From JAHEEL01 sp963785245 (GTDB lineage: Bacteria; Actinomycetota; Acidimicrobiia; Spongiisociales; UBA5794): DNA of 64,000 nt. Below are positions 13,732-22,542 of the stretch, one piece after another (the stretch's first letter is position 1; every line of letters starts with the position of its first letter). The stretch spans positions 1-64,000 of the forward strand of contig CAWAUO010000022.1 of assembly GCA_963785245.1 (NCBI GenBank), written 5' to 3'. The notes under the pieces were generated by a model. The model was not told where the DNA came from. It did no database searches and saw only the letters and a list, made by a program, of their open reading frames with translations. The translations under genes and the position numbers were made by a program.

Positions 13732-15912
13732 ATGCCCGAATCCACCCTTCTCGAGAGTCTCAATCCGTCGCAGCGGCACGCCGTGGCGGCCACCGATGGG
13801 CCGGTGCTGGTCGTGGCCGGTGCCGGATCGGGGAAGACCCGAGTCCTGACCTACCGCATCGCGCACCTCATCCGTGACCTCGGCGTGTCTCCGTACTCGA
13901 TCCTCGCCATCACGTTTACGAACAAGGCAGCGAGCGAGATGAAGGATCGGGTCTTTGACCTGGTCGGACGGGTTGCGGACGGGATGTGGGTCTCGACGTT
14001 CCACAGTGCCTGCGTACGGATCCTCCGCAGAGAGGCGCCGCGTCTCGGCTACCGGTCATCGTTCTCCATCTACGACGACGCCGACTCGGTGCGACTCGTC
14101 ACGATGTGCATTCGGGATCTCGACATGGATCCGAAGAACTTCCCTCCGAAGGTGATCCGCGCCGCGATCTCGAACGCCAAGAACGAACTCATCGACTACG
14201 AGACCTTCGGCTCCAGCGGTGAAGGTTTCTATCACGAGAAAGTGTCGGACGTCTATCGCCTCTACCAGCAGCGCCTCGTCGAGGCGTCGGCCGTCGACTT
14301 CGATGACATCCTGATGCTCACTGTGGACATCTTCCGGGCGTTCCCCGAGGTGCTCGCTCAGTATCAGCAGCGCTTCCAGTACCTCCTCGTCGATGAGTAC
14401 CAGGACACGAACCACGCCCAGTACATGCTCGTGAAACTCCTCGCCGGCGCCCATCGCAACATCTTCGTCGTTGGTGATGCCGACCAGTCGGTGTACACGT
14501 TCCGCGGCGCCGATATGCGCAACATCCTCGATTTTGAGAAGGACTACCGCGACGCAACCGTCGTGCTCCTCGAACAGAACTATCGCTCGACCCAGACGAT
14601 TCTCGATGCTGCGAATGCGGTGATCAGCAACAACGACTCGAGGAAGCCGAAGCGCCTCTGGACCGACGAAGGAGAGGGCGAACCGATCGCCACCTTCGAG
14701 GCCAAGGATGAGCAGGATGAGGCGGCCTTCATTGCAGATCGGATCCGGAGTCTCGAGTCCGATGGTATGGCGCTCTCCGATGTGGCGGTCTTCTATCGCA
14801 CGAACGCTCAGAGCCGTGTGATCGAGGAGGTCTTCGTCCGATACGGCGTCCCCTATCAGGTCGTCGGCGGCCTGAAGTACTACGACCGCCGAGAGGTCAA
14901 GGACGCCATCGCCTACCTCCGGGGGGTCGTCAACCCGGACGACCAGGTTGCCTTGAAGCGCATCATCAACGTGCCGAAGCGCGCCATCGGGGATACCAGC
15001 GTCGCCCACGTCGACCGGTTCGCGGAATCGCACGGCATCGGCTTCTTCGAGGCACTCCGGCGCGTCGAAGAGAATCCTCGGCTCACCGCACGTGCCCAGC
15101 GCTCGATTGAGGAGTTCGTCTCACTGATGGACCATCTCACCGAACAGGCCGCGGATGGGCCGGCTGCAGCCATCGATGCCGTCCTGGACCAGACCGGCTA
15201 CCTCGATATGATCCGCTCCGATCGGTCGATTGAGGCCATGGGACGCGAGGAGAATCTCAGGGAACTCGCATCGGCTGTCGCCGAGTTCGAAGAGATCGGT
15301 CCCGCGTCCATGGGCCCCGGGGAGTGGGCTGAACTCAGCCCCATGGACAAGCTGGGCCTATTCCTCGAGTCGATCAGCCTCGTTGCCGACATCGACGCCT
15401 ATGAGGATCGGGACATGGTCACGCTGATGACGCTCCACAACGCCAAGGGCCTCGAATTTCCCGTCGTCTTCATCACGGGCATGGAGGACGGCGTGTTCCC
15501 CCACATGCGGTCCCTGGGGAACAAGACCGAACTCGAGGAGGAGCGACGCCTCTGCTACGTCGGCATTACCCGGGCAGAGCAGCGACTTCACCTGACCAGA
15601 GCGTGGAGTCGCAGTCTGTGGGGCCAGTCGCAGTACAACGGGCCGAGCCGGTTCCTCGGCGAGATTCCCGGTCAGCTCATCACCAGTGTCAAGCGGTCGC
15701 GCTTCTCAGATCAGCGTCCGGCCGCCGAAACGCGAGCCTCTCTCAGCGATGGCGAGATCACAGCCGGCGACCGTGTGCGGCACGCCCATTGGGGACAAGG
15801 CGTGGTGGTGGAGATCGTCGGGAGAGGCGATGCCGCAGAAGCCACCGTCGCTTTCGAAGGGATGGGGGAGAAGCGACTCCTGCTGGCATGGGCCCCCCTC
15901 GAGAAGGCGTGA
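13732..15912 (+). CDS. pcrA: UvrD/PcrA-type ATP-dependent 3'-5' DNA helicase
   Basis: This superfamily 1A helicase of 726 residues acts in repair and replication restart. Motif I reads VAGAGSGKTRVLTYR (residues 29 on), motif II VDEYQDTN, motif III VGDADQSVYTFRGAD, motif IV LEQNYRSTQ, motif V TLHNAKGLEFPVVFI, and motif VI CYVGITRAEQRLHLT. The C-terminal HWGQGVV...AWAPLEKA is the Tudor-like RNA-polymerase-interaction region found in PcrA. ATG 13732 fits the family start (LESLNPSQRHAV). TACACT (13717-13722) lies 9 nt before it and no ribosome site is visible, suggesting a leaderless mRNA. Confidence 0.93.
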   Translation: MPESTLLESLNPSQRHAVAATDGPVLVVAGAGSGKTRVLTYRIAHLIRDLGVSPYSILAITFTNKAASEMKDRVFDLVGRVADGMWVSTFHSACVRILRREAPRLGYRSSFSIYDDADSVRLVTMCIRDLDMDPKNFPPKVIRAAISNAKNELIDYETFGSSGEGFYHEKVSDVYRLYQQRLVEASAVDFDDILMLTVDIFRAFPEVLAQYQQRFQYLLVDEYQDTNHAQYMLVKLLAGAHRNIFVVGDADQSVYTFRGADMRNILDFEKDYRDATVVLLEQNYRSTQTILDAANAVISNNDSRKPKRLWTDEGEGEPIATFEAKDEQDEAAFIADRIRSLESDGMALSDVAVFYRTNAQSRVIEEVFVRYGVPYQVVGGLKYYDRREVKDAIAYLRGVVNPDDQVALKRIINVPKRAIGDTSVAHVDRFAESHGIGFFEALRRVEENPRLTARAQRSIEEFVSLMDHLTEQAADGPAAAIDAVLDQTGYLDMIRSDRSIEAMGREENLRELASAVAEFEEIGPASMGPGEWAELSPMDKLGLFLESISLVADIDAYEDRDMVTLMTLHNAKGLEFPVVFITGMEDGVFPHMRSLGNKTELEEERRLCYVGITRAEQRLHLTRAWSRSLWGQSQYNGPSRFLGEIPGQLITSVKRSRFSDQRPAAETRASLSDGEITAGDRVRHAHWGQGVVVEIVGRGDAAEATVAFEGMGEKRLLLAWAPLEKA

Positions 15913-16033
15913 CAGCGGGTCGCCGGGACGGGGGAAGCAAGCGAACGACCAAGGCGCCAGCGCATCGCGCGCCGCCAGAGTCTTCTCGTTTGGATTGGGG
16001 CTGTTCTTCGGTGAGGCGCCTACCATCAGAATC

Positions 16034-17461
16034 GTGACCACTGATCTGCCGATTCTCATCCAGGGCGGCATGGGAGTCGGCGTCTCCGACTGGCGCCTGG
16101 CGCGCACCGTGTCGAAGGCCGGGCAGATGGGCGTTGTTTCCGGAACCGGCCTCGATGCTCTTTACCTGCGCCGTCTGCAGGACGGCGATCCCGGCGGCCA
16201 CATGCGTCGCGCCATGGCGGCCTTCCCGATGGAAGGCGTCATCGACCGGATCCTCGATACCTACTTCATCGAGGGAGGCAAGGCGCCGGGCGACCGATAC
16301 AAGGCGAAACCGATGCCCCGCGTTGACCCATCCGAGAAGGCGCTCGATCTCATGGTGGTCGGCAATTTCGTCGAGGTCTATCTCGCAAAGGAGGGCCACG
16401 ACGGCGTCGTCGGAATCAACTACCTCGAGAAGATCCAGACGCCCCACCTCGCTTCGATGTACGGCGCCATGCTCGCCGACGTCGACTACGTGTTGATGGG
16501 TGCAGGAATCCCGATGGCGATTCCAGGGATTCTCGATCGACTCCATGAGGGGCTGCCCGTCGAGTACCGGCTGGACGTGAAGGGAGCCGAACGCGGCGAA
16601 GCGTTCACTACGGAGTTTGACCCGGCGACCTTCGGTGACGGGAGCCTGCCGCCGGCCCCGCGCCCGGCATTCCTCGCGATCGTGTCGTCGCACGTGCTTG
16701 GCACGGCGCTGGTGAGGAAGGCGAGCGGCCGGGTCGACGGATTCGTCATCGAAGGCCCAACCGCCGGCGGCCACAACGCCCCGCCGCGCGGAAAGATGGA
16801 ACTCAACGACATCGGCGAGCCGGTCTACGGGCGCCGGGATGTGCCGGACCTCGACGTGTTCCGCGAGCTCGGTCTCCCGTTCTGGCTTGCCGGCGGGTAT
16901 GCAGAGCCTGAGCAGATCGCTGCGGCGCTTGACCTCGGCGCTGCCGGCGTCCAGGTCGGCACGGCGTTCGCCTACTGCGAGGAGTCCGGCTTCAAGGCCG
17001 ACACGAAGCGCGAGATTCTCGAACTCAGCAAGGCCGGCCGGGCCAAGATCTACACCGACCCGGTTGCATCGCCGACCGGCTTCCCATTCAAGGTCGTGGA
17101 GCTCGAGGACAGCATGTCCAACCCGGTGGTCTACGAGAAGCGCTCACGCATCTGCGATCTGGGGTATCTTCGAACGGCCTACCGCCGTGACGACGGCACC
17201 GTCGGATGGCGGTGCCCGTCCGAACCGGTCGACGACTATGTCCGCAAAGGCGGAGCCGTGGAAGACACCGTTGGGCGGAAGTGTCTGTGCAACGCTCTGA
17301 TCGCCAACATCGGCTTCCCACAGACGCAGCGGAATGGCGATGTCGAGCAGGAACTCATCACGTCGGGGGACGACGTTGCCGACGTCGCCCGCTTCCTCCC
17401 CGAAGGCCGCGACACCTACTCGGCGCTCGACGTCATCGCCTACCTGCTTCCGTCGGCGTAG
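16034..17461 (+). CDS. nitronate monooxygenase-like flavin enzyme (NPD family)
   Basis: The 475-residue TIM-barrel flavoprotein has the family start LPILIQGGMGVGVSDWRLARTVSKAG, an FMN-binding FVIEGPTAGGHNAPPRG segment and PFWLAGGYAEPEQIAAALDLGAAGVQVGTAFA. It is longer than classical nitronate monooxygenases, with an extra Cys-containing C-terminal section (RKCLCNALIANIGFPQ). Members oxidise alkyl nitronates or act as FMN-dependent oxidoreductases; the substrate is unknown. GTG 16034 is chosen because TACCAT (16021-16026) stands 7 nt upstream and the family begins there; the open frame continues upstream without homology. Confidence 0.78.
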   Translation: MTTDLPILIQGGMGVGVSDWRLARTVSKAGQMGVVSGTGLDALYLRRLQDGDPGGHMRRAMAAFPMEGVIDRILDTYFIEGGKAPGDRYKAKPMPRVDPSEKALDLMVVGNFVEVYLAKEGHDGVVGINYLEKIQTPHLASMYGAMLADVDYVLMGAGIPMAIPGILDRLHEGLPVEYRLDVKGAERGEAFTTEFDPATFGDGSLPPAPRPAFLAIVSSHVLGTALVRKASGRVDGFVIEGPTAGGHNAPPRGKMELNDIGEPVYGRRDVPDLDVFRELGLPFWLAGGYAEPEQIAAALDLGAAGVQVGTAFAYCEESGFKADTKREILELSKAGRAKIYTDPVASPTGFPFKVVELEDSMSNPVVYEKRSRICDLGYLRTAYRRDDGTVGWRCPSEPVDDYVRKGGAVEDTVGRKCLCNALIANIGFPQTQRNGDVEQELITSGDDVADVARFLPEGRDTYSALDVIAYLLPSA

Positions 17462-17531
17462 GCCGGCGCAGTCCAGGGGAGAACCGGCGTCTCGGAACCT
17501 CCGTGAGCGATGGCGGCTACCCTTTCCCGCG

Positions 17532-17924
17532 ATGCCGCCACGGATCCTGATTGCCAAACCGGGCCTCGATGGCCACGACCGCGGAGCGAAGGTCGTTGCA
17601 CGTGCCCTGCGTGATGCAGGCTGTGAGGTCATCTACACCGGTCTCCACCAGACACCGGCACAGATTGCTCAGGCGGCCGTCGACGAGGATGTCGACGGAG
17701 TCGGGCTCTCCACGCTCTCGGGGGCCCATATGACCCTGTTCCCGCGCGTCGTCGAGGCGCTCAGGGAACACGATGCTGGCGACATCGTGGTCTTCGGCGG
17801 CGGGATCATTCCCGACGAAGATCTGCCCGCGCTTCAGGAAGCTGGTGTCGCCGCCGTCTTCACGCCGGGGACCTCGCTTGACGACATCGAAGCGTGGGTT
17901 GCCGGCAACCTCTCAGATCGCTGA
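17532..17924 (+). CDS. stand-alone cobalamin-binding protein, methylmalonyl-CoA mutase C-terminal-domain type
   Basis: The 130-residue protein consists only of a B12-binding Rossmann domain, RILIAKPGLDGHDRGAKVVA, with the DxHxxG motif whose His ligates cobalt. GTGLHQTPAQIAQAAVDEDVDGVGLSTLSGAH is the following helix-strand unit. It matches the C-terminal domain of methylmalonyl-CoA mutase, or a separate mutase small subunit. No large subunit is within the window. It sits 30 bp upstream of sucCD, a reasonable setting for propionyl-CoA entry as succinyl-CoA. TACCCT (17518-17523) lies 8 nt before ATG 17532. Confidence 0.85.
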   Translation: MPPRILIAKPGLDGHDRGAKVVARALRDAGCEVIYTGLHQTPAQIAQAAVDEDVDGVGLSTLSGAHMTLFPRVVEALREHDAGDIVVFGGGIIPDEDLPALQEAGVAAVFTPGTSLDDIEAWVAGNLSDR

Positions 17925-17954
17925 ACCAGTAACGACAAACGGAGGACGATCCTC

Positions 17955-19178
17955 TTGAAGATCCATGAGTATCAGGCGAAAGCCCTGATGGCCGACCGCG
18001 GCATCGCGGTCCCGCTCGGCCGCGTCGCCACCACGGTTGGCGAAGCCGTTGCCGCGGTGGGCCCGCTGATCGAAGCAAGCGGTAATCCTGTCGTCGTCGT
18101 GAAATCCCAGATTCACGCCGGCGGCCGTGGAAAGGGCCGCTTCAAGGAACACCCCGACCTCGGAGGTGTCACCGTCGTCACCGAAGGAATCGACGGCGGC
18201 ATCGGCGCCGCTGAAGAACGCGTTCGCGAGCTCGCAAGCCAGATGCTCGGTTCGACGCTCGTCACGATCCAGACCGGGCCCGAAGGCAAGCAGGTCAACC
18301 GCTTGTACATCGAGCAGGGCATCGATATCGCGACCGAGTTGTATCTGTCGGTGCTCCTCGATCGGGCCACCTCCCGCAATATCGTCATGGCCTCAACCGA
18401 GGGCGGGACCGAGATCGAGGTTGTAGCCGAGGAGACGCCAGACAGGATCCTCAGAGAAGAGATCGACCCGGCGTTCGGTCTGCTGCCGTTCCAGGCCCGG
18501 CGGATTGCGCACGCGCTCGGTTTCGAAGGAGACGCCTTCAAGAATGGCGTGCGATTCCTCGGTGCTCTCACGAAGGCAGCGGTCGAACTCGACACGGATC
18601 TCGTCGAGATCAACCCGTTGGTCGTCACCACCGATGGAGCGGTGATGGCGCTCGACGGGAAGATGGCGTTCGAGGCGAACGCTCTGTTCCGCCACCCCGA
18701 CGTTGCAGAACTCCGGGACGTGAGCGAGGAAGATGCCGCAGAACTCGCTGCCAAAGAGTTCGATCTGTCGTTCATCAAGCTCGACGGCGACATCGGTTGC
18801 ATGGTGAACGGCGCCGGTCTTGCCATGGCCACGATGGACATCATCAAGACCGTCGGCGGAGAGCCGGCCAACTTCCTCGACGTCGGGGGAGGCGCAGAGA
18901 AGGAGCAGATCGCCGCTGCGTTCAAGATCATCACGCAGGATCCCAACGTGAAGGGGATCTTCGTGAACATTTTCGGCGGCATCATGCGCTGCGACATCAT
19001 TGCCGAAGGAATCATCGCTGCTGTTGAAGAAGTCGGCCTCACCGTTCCGCTCGTCGTGCGGCTTGAAGGGACCAATGTCGAACTCGGCAAGCGAATGCTC
19101 GACGAGTCGGGCCTCGACCTCGTGAGTGCCACGGACATGAAAGACGGAGCTCAGAAGATCCTGGAGTTGACGAGATGA
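17955..19178 (+). CDS. sucC: succinyl-CoA synthetase (ADP-forming) beta subunit
   Basis: SucC binds the nucleotide and works with SucD to interconvert succinyl-CoA and succinate with substrate-level phosphorylation. The ATP-grasp N-terminus MKIHEYQAKALMADRGIAVP and QIHAGGRGKGRFKE are characteristic. The C-terminal part has GGIMRCDIIAEGIIAA and the phosphate-binding LDVGGGAEKEQI. The 407 residues begin at TTG 17955 with a GGAGG ribosome site about 10 nt upstream, unlike the leaderless genes around it. The stop codon overlaps the sucD start by 4 bp. Confidence 0.96.
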   Translation: MKIHEYQAKALMADRGIAVPLGRVATTVGEAVAAVGPLIEASGNPVVVVKSQIHAGGRGKGRFKEHPDLGGVTVVTEGIDGGIGAAEERVRELASQMLGSTLVTIQTGPEGKQVNRLYIEQGIDIATELYLSVLLDRATSRNIVMASTEGGTEIEVVAEETPDRILREEIDPAFGLLPFQARRIAHALGFEGDAFKNGVRFLGALTKAAVELDTDLVEINPLVVTTDGAVMALDGKMAFEANALFRHPDVAELRDVSEEDAAELAAKEFDLSFIKLDGDIGCMVNGAGLAMATMDIIKTVGGEPANFLDVGGGAEKEQIAAAFKIITQDPNVKGIFVNIFGGIMRCDIIAEGIIAAVEEVGLTVPLVVRLEGTNVELGKRMLDESGLDLVSATDMKDGAQKILELTR

Positions 19179-20116
19179 GTGTGCTGATCGGGAACGACAC
19201 GAGAGTCCTTGTTCAAGGCATGGGCAAGACCGGCAGATTCCACACCGACAAGGCAATCGCGTACGGAACCAACATGGTTGGTGCCGTGCATCCAAGCCGC
19301 GCAGGAGAGACCGAGGTCTTCGAGGGCGACGTCGATCAATCCGGGGTGCCGGGTCGAGGCGCTACCTACTCCGTGCAGGTGCCGATCTTCCGGAGCGTGG
19401 CCGATGCCGTCGCAGCGACCGATGCGAATGCCTCGGTCGTGTATGTGCCGCCGCCGTTTGCCGCGGACGCGATCATGGAGGCGGTGGACGCTGGTGTCCC
19501 GCTCATCGTGTGTGTCACGGAGGGGATTCCCGTTGCCGACATGGTGAAGGCCAAGCGCTACCTCGAGGGCAAGGATGTCCGTCTCGTTGGACCGAACTGC
19601 CCCGGGGTCATCACGCCGCAGGAGTGCAAGATCGGCATCATGCCCGGCTACATCCACACACCCGGCCGTATCGGCGTTGTCAGTCGCTCGGGAACGCTCA
19701 CCTACGAGGCCGTATACCAGTTGACGCTGAACGGCCTCGGGCAGACCACGGCCATTGGGATCGGTGGCGATCCCGTCAACGGGACCAACTTCGTCGACTG
19801 TCTCAGATTGTTCAATGATGACCCCGCGACCGACGGTGTTCTGATGATCGGTGAGATCGGAGGGACGGCCGAAGAGGACGCTGCCGAGTGGATCACGGCG
19901 AACATGTCCAAGCCGGTCGCCGGCTTCATTGCCGGCACCACCGCGCCGCCGGGGAAGCGGATGGGCCATGCCGGAGCGATCATCTCCGGCGGAAAGGGCA
20001 CAGCTGACGCCAAGATCGCAGCCCTCGAAGCCGCAGGCGTCGTGATGGCCCCAACCCCAACCGACATGGGCACCGCGATGCAAGAAGCCATGGAGAAGGC
20101 AAGCCCTGGGTGGTGA
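19175..20116 (+). CDS. sucD: succinyl-CoA synthetase alpha subunit
   Basis: The 313-residue alpha subunit has a CoA-binding N-terminal Rossmann fold (VLVQGMGKTGRFHTDKAIAYG) and the phosphorylated histidine in KRMGHAGAIISGGKGTA. VRLVGPNCPGVITPQECKIGIMPG is also typical. It overlaps sucC in the ATGA arrangement, giving translational coupling. Within this window the complex links to icd, sdhCAB and mdh in the TCA cycle. Confidence 0.96.
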   Translation: MSVLIGNDTRVLVQGMGKTGRFHTDKAIAYGTNMVGAVHPSRAGETEVFEGDVDQSGVPGRGATYSVQVPIFRSVADAVAATDANASVVYVPPPFAADAIMEAVDAGVPLIVCVTEGIPVADMVKAKRYLEGKDVRLVGPNCPGVITPQECKIGIMPGYIHTPGRIGVVSRSGTLTYEAVYQLTLNGLGQTTAIGIGGDPVNGTNFVDCLRLFNDDPATDGVLMIGEIGGTAEEDAAEWITANMSKPVAGFIAGTTAPPGKRMGHAGAIISGGKGTADAKIAALEAAGVVMAPTPTDMGTAMQEAMEKASPGW

Positions 20117-20118
20117 AA

Positions 20119-20167
20119 GGTCGCCGGTCCCCAGTCGCCAGACGAGAGCTGAGACCGACGAGCTGCG
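20119..20167. repeat. degenerate heptamer array (longest)
   Basis: Seven 7-nt units in register (ggtcgcc, ggtcccc, agtcgcc, agacgag, agctgag, accgacg, agctgcg) directly follow sucD. The early units are the complement of GGCGACT and later ones drift. Confidence 0.5.
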
Positions 20168-20242
20168 AGCAAGATGAGGGCCGAGCCACGATCCAGCGCG
20201 ATACACGTCGGCTCGCGGCTCATGGCCGGCTGGTGGCTCGTA

Positions 20243-20266
20243 GCTGCTCCGCTACTCGGCTACTTT
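20243..20266. repeat. octamer array (GCTACTCC family)
   Basis: Three units (gctgctcc, gctactcg, gctacttt) are present. The last unit contains TACTTT, placed as the -10 element of the racemase gene 7 nt before its ATG. Confidence 0.55.
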
Positions 20267-20273
20267 GGTCCGT

Positions 20274-20963
20274 ATGAAGACGATCGGGATATTGGGCGGG
20301 ATGAGTTGGGAATCATCCGTCGAGTATGAGCGGATCATCAACACCGAGGTGCGGAGACGGCTCGGCGGGGCGCATTCGGCCGATCTGCTGATCCGGTCCT
20401 ACGACTTCGCAGCTATCGAAGAACTGCAGGAGGCGAGTGATTGGGCGGGCGCAGGGCACCTACTCGCACGAGACGCTGCCCGGCTGGAAGCTGCCGGAGC
20501 CGACCTCATCGTGCTCGCCACCAACACGATGCACAAGGTCGCTTCCGAGATCGAGGTCGCGATCGCCGTTCCGTTGCTCCACATCGCCGACGCCACCGCG
20601 GGGGCCATCCGAGACGAGGGGGTGACGTCCGTGGCGCTGCTCGGCACGAGATACACGATGGAGCAGGATTTCTATCGCGGCCGGCTCACGGCCCACGGCC
20701 TTGATGTGATCGTTCCGGACGGGGCAGACCGTACATTCGTCCACGACGTGATATTCGACGAACTCGTGCAGGGGCGGATCGTCGATGCCTCGCGAGACCG
20801 ATTCTTGGAGATCATCGGAGGACTCCACGAGCGGGGAGCCGAGGGTGTGATCGCCGGATGCACCGAGATCGAACTCCTCGTCACGCCGGACGCCGTCGAT
20901 GGCCCATACTTCCCAACGACACAGATCCATGCAGTTGCAGCGGTTGATGCCGCGCTGGCCTGA
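20274..20963 (+). CDS. aspartate/glutamate racemase family protein
   Basis: The 229-residue protein has the family start MKTIGILGGMSWESSVEYE. The usual first catalytic Cys position (C-N-T) is Thr, in VLATNTMHK, while the second Cys remains in IAGCTEIELL. A Thr/Cys pair is the arrangement described for the E. coli L-Asp/Glu racemase YgeA, so it is probably a broad or L-specific amino acid racemase and not the essential cell-wall MurI. TACTTT (20261-20266) is the likely -10 of a leaderless transcript. The upstream 157 bp is repeat DNA only. Confidence 0.85.
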   Translation: MKTIGILGGMSWESSVEYERIINTEVRRRLGGAHSADLLIRSYDFAAIEELQEASDWAGAGHLLARDAARLEAAGADLIVLATNTMHKVASEIEVAIAVPLLHIADATAGAIRDEGVTSVALLGTRYTMEQDFYRGRLTAHGLDVIVPDGADRTFVHDVIFDELVQGRIVDASRDRFLEIIGGLHERGAEGVIAGCTEIELLVTPDAVDGPYFPTTQIHAVAAVDAALA

Positions 20964-21024
20964 GGACAAGGTCGACCACGCTGCTCGTTCCGGCGCGGGC
21001 GGTGGCACCTAAGATGCCGCGTCG

Positions 21025-22542
21025 ATGAACCGTCTCCCTCTCACCCGCGCTCTGATCTCGGTCTCCGACAAGGCCGGCATCGTCGACTTCGCCCGACGAA
21101 TGCATGGAGCAGGCGTCGAACTCGTGTCCTCAGGCGGAACGGCACTAGCCCTTGCGGATGCTGGGATCCCGGTGACCTCCGTAGCCGATGTCACCGCCGC
21201 ACCCGAGATGCTCGGCGGCCGGGTCAAGACGCTCCACCCGGCCATTCACGGTGGGATCCTCGCCGACCTTGGAGATGAATCTCATCGCGCCGATCTCGCT
21301 GATCGCGGCATTGCCGCCTTCGGCCTCGTCGTCGCCAACCTCTACCCGTTCGAGTCGACCGTTGCCTCAGGTGCGCCGCCGGCCGAGGTGATCGAGAACA
21401 TCGACATCGGCGGCCCGACGCTGATCCGGGCTGCAGCGAAGAACCACGCCTGGGTTGCCACGGTTGTATCCCCGGCACGGTACGACGAGGTCGCTGATGC
21501 GATTGAACAGGGTGGCACAACCGTGGAGATGCGAGAGGGCCTGGCCCGAGAGGCCTTCTTCCGAACGGCCCAGTACGACGCGGCGATTGTCAATTGGCTC
21601 GAACGAGACGGGGCAGATCGGCTTGCACTCGCTCTGTCGAAGGTGTCCGATGCCCGGTACGGCGAGAACCCGCACCAGGCAGCGGCCCTGTACGCGCAGG
21701 GGGATTCCGGCGGATGGTGGGCTGCGGCCGATCGGATCCAGGGCAAGGAGATGTCGTTCAACAACTATGCCGACGCCGACTCGGCGTGGCGCCTCGCGAA
21801 CGACCTGCCCAACGGTTCGGTTGCGATCCTCAAGCACATGAATGCCTGCGGTGCCGCCACGGGCGCCTCGCTGCACGAGGCATTTCGGAAGGCGTGGGCC
21901 TGCGACCCCCTGTCGGCGTTCGGTGGCGTCGTCGGGCTCAACGGTCCCCTCGACGAGGACACGGCAGTCGAGATCGCGCAGTACTTCGTCGAGGTGGTGA
22001 TCGCCCCGTCAATCACCGAGGAAGCGAGAACCGTCCTCGCTCGCAAGAGGAATCTCCGCGTGCTGACCGCGCCCCCTCCATCACCCCACGACCTCCACAT
22101 GCGCAGCATCGATGACGGATTCCTCATCCAGAAGCGCGACACGATCGAAGCGAGCGCTGACGATTGGGATGCCAAGACCCGAGGTCCGACTGAGAGCGAA
22201 CTGCGTGACCTGCAGATCGCCTGGGTGGTGGCCGCCCACACCAAGTCGAACGCGATCGTTGTCGTCAAGGGTGGGGCCGCCGTGGGCGTCGGCGCCGGCG
22301 ATCAGAGCAGGGTCGGCGCCGCCGAGCGGGCACTCGTGAAGGCCGGTGACCGGTCCATCGGGTCCGTCGCAGCAAGCGACGGCTTCTTCCCGTTCAGGGA
22401 CGGCCTCGACCTCCTGGCAGACGCCGGTGTCACCGCGGTGGTCGAACCGGGCGGGTCGATCCGCGACGACGAGGTCATCGAGGCCGCACGCCAGCACGAC
22501 CTTGCCATGATGTTCACGCACAGGAGGCACTTCCGACATTGA
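21025..22542 (+). CDS. purH: bifunctional AICAR formyltransferase / IMP cyclohydrolase
   Basis: This enzyme performs the last two steps to IMP. The N-terminal cyclohydrolase (MGS-like) domain begins RALISVSDKAGIVDFARRMH and has GGRVKTLHPAIHGGIL. The formyltransferase domain has LKHMNACGAATG (the Lys-His pair) and the C-terminal NAIVVVKGGAAVGVGAGDQSR with FFPFRDGLDLLADAGVTAV. The 505 residues are normal. TAAGAT (21010-21015) stands 9 nt before ATG 21025 with no ribosome site. folD overlaps the stop codon, and its product pathway supplies the formyl-tetrahydrofolate used here. Confidence 0.96.
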   Translation: MNRLPLTRALISVSDKAGIVDFARRMHGAGVELVSSGGTALALADAGIPVTSVADVTAAPEMLGGRVKTLHPAIHGGILADLGDESHRADLADRGIAAFGLVVANLYPFESTVASGAPPAEVIENIDIGGPTLIRAAAKNHAWVATVVSPARYDEVADAIEQGGTTVEMREGLAREAFFRTAQYDAAIVNWLERDGADRLALALSKVSDARYGENPHQAAALYAQGDSGGWWAAADRIQGKEMSFNNYADADSAWRLANDLPNGSVAILKHMNACGAATGASLHEAFRKAWACDPLSAFGGVVGLNGPLDEDTAVEIAQYFVEVVIAPSITEEARTVLARKRNLRVLTAPPPSPHDLHMRSIDDGFLIQKRDTIEASADDWDAKTRGPTESELRDLQIAWVVAAHTKSNAIVVVKGGAAVGVGAGDQSRVGAAERALVKAGDRSIGSVAASDGFFPFRDGLDLLADAGVTAVVEPGGSIRDDEVIEAARQHDLAMMFTHRRHFRH

